In this document: piece by piece, positions 63,304 through 64,000 of the stretch
Numbering within the stretch: position 1 is the stretch's first letter
Layout of the letters: every line of letters begins with the position of its first letter
Source of the DNA: Chaenocephalus aceratus
Taxonomy: Eukaryota; Chordata; Actinopteri; Perciformes; Channichthyidae
Direction of reading: 5' to 3'
Length of the DNA: 64,000 nt
NCBI GenBank assembly: GCA_023974075.1
Contig: JAMFTG010000310.1
Coordinates: 1-64,000, forward strand
The notes under the pieces: model-generated
Database searches by the model: none
Seen by the model: only the letters and a program-made list of their open reading frames with translations
What the model was told of the DNA's origin: nothing
Program-made: the position numbers and the translations under genes

Positions 63304-63912
63304 TGTTGCAATGAGTGATCATTTTGAGGCCAACTTGGAGGTTAGCATAGCAAAAGCCCCCTTGGCTAAAAGCAGTGAGATATTTTCATTGGATTTTGGA
63401 ATATTGCTGTATACAGGATCTTTAGCAAACACACGTTTATAATACTTACATGTTGTTCAGCAGGGTGATATCTTCATATTAACACCACTTGTATTGTAGT
63501 TGAAGCGTAAATGTAATCTCCCGAAGCAAAAAGCTAATGTTGGGCTCAATGCAAACTACAACACGGTCACATGACTTTCACTTCACCACCGATTAGCTAA
63601 AGGCAGCTAATGTTGGGCAATATGACGTTTAGTCTTCTCATTTAGTCACTACTAGTAACAGCCTTTAGTCGTTCACAAGTGTAAACCACAGATGCATTTC
63701 AAGCATCAAACCAAAAACACTAAACACTTGACTTTTAAAGATACTTGGAAGTGGTCAAATGATATGTAATGTCTAATGTAATGTAAACTAATTTCCGGGT
63801 TAAGGGCTCATTCCTGCACCACTATCATTTGTGTGTGTGTGTTTGTTATAAAAAAAAATACTGTAATGAGTTTTAAGTAAGCATGAATGCCTTTGTTTTG
63901 GTGTGTCTCCAC
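63304..63912. other. No gene recognised
   Basis: Unassigned sequence with a short TG tract at about 63831-63842. Confidence 0.45.
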
Positions 63913-64000
63913 CAGAGATGTTAAAGTACACACATCCTTTACTCAAGTAGAAGTACAGATACTCGTGTTTAAAAGTACTCTGGTGAAAGTAGAAGTACTG
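63913..64000 (-). mobile_element. Start of another copy of the 37-bp-array hAT-like element, cut by the window edge
   Basis: CAGAGATGTTAAAGTACACA then the same CAAGTAGAAGTACAGATACT block as at 51850. By analogy an inverted copy, possibly with its own 37-bp array, continues beyond 64000. Confidence 0.8.

Overview
This is a teleost fish genomic window. The evidence is a vertebrate-type split gene with GT-AG introns, tRNA-derived SINEs with fish-type tails, many small hAT-like, Kolobok-like and PIF/Harbinger-like DNA elements, very long (CA)n/(TG)n tracts and several minisatellites. There are no bacterial-style genes. Nearly all long open frames are by-products of tandem repeats whose unit lengths (33, 39 and 57 bp) are multiples of three.

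The only host gene I can support is the 3' end of a semaphorin 5B gene (sema5b) on the minus strand. Five exons are visible, in transcript order: thrombospondin type-1 repeat (57068-57239), last thrombospondin repeat (53850-53988), a 45-bp juxtamembrane exon (50071-50115), the transmembrane exon (46535-46740) and the terminal cytoplasmic exon with the stop codon (37242-37418). Exon phases agree across all junctions. Both thrombospondin exons carry one extra base that breaks the frame. The sema domain and earlier repeats lie beyond the right edge of the window.

Layout. 1-24 kb: a repeat-rich intergenic region with a truncated 37-bp-array element, a 57-bp array split by a 2.9-kb foldback element with an 8-bp target duplication, a SINE, a BED-finger transposase fragment, a hAT-like element with a nested MADF-bearing element, and a run of hAT-like and Kolobok-like elements. 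24.6-34.9 kb: a near-identical duplicated 1.4-kb segment brackets a 7.3-kb minisatellite of 33-bp units with higher-order structure. 34.9-37.2 kb: sema5b downstream sequence with a 229-bp perfect CA tract. 37.2-57.2 kb: sema5b exons and introns, the introns filled with a 5'-truncated LINE, SINE, 57-bp and 37-bp arrays, and CA tracts. 57.2-64 kb: more sema5b intron or flank with TG/CA tracts and three further DNA elements.

Three things stand out. Three different transposon families in this one window have each grown a minisatellite (57, 37 and 33 bp). Nested insertions with clear target duplications give a relative chronology. Single-base indels concentrated between about 46 and 57 kb, in coding exons as well as arrays, suggest poorer consensus there or decay of this sema5b copy.
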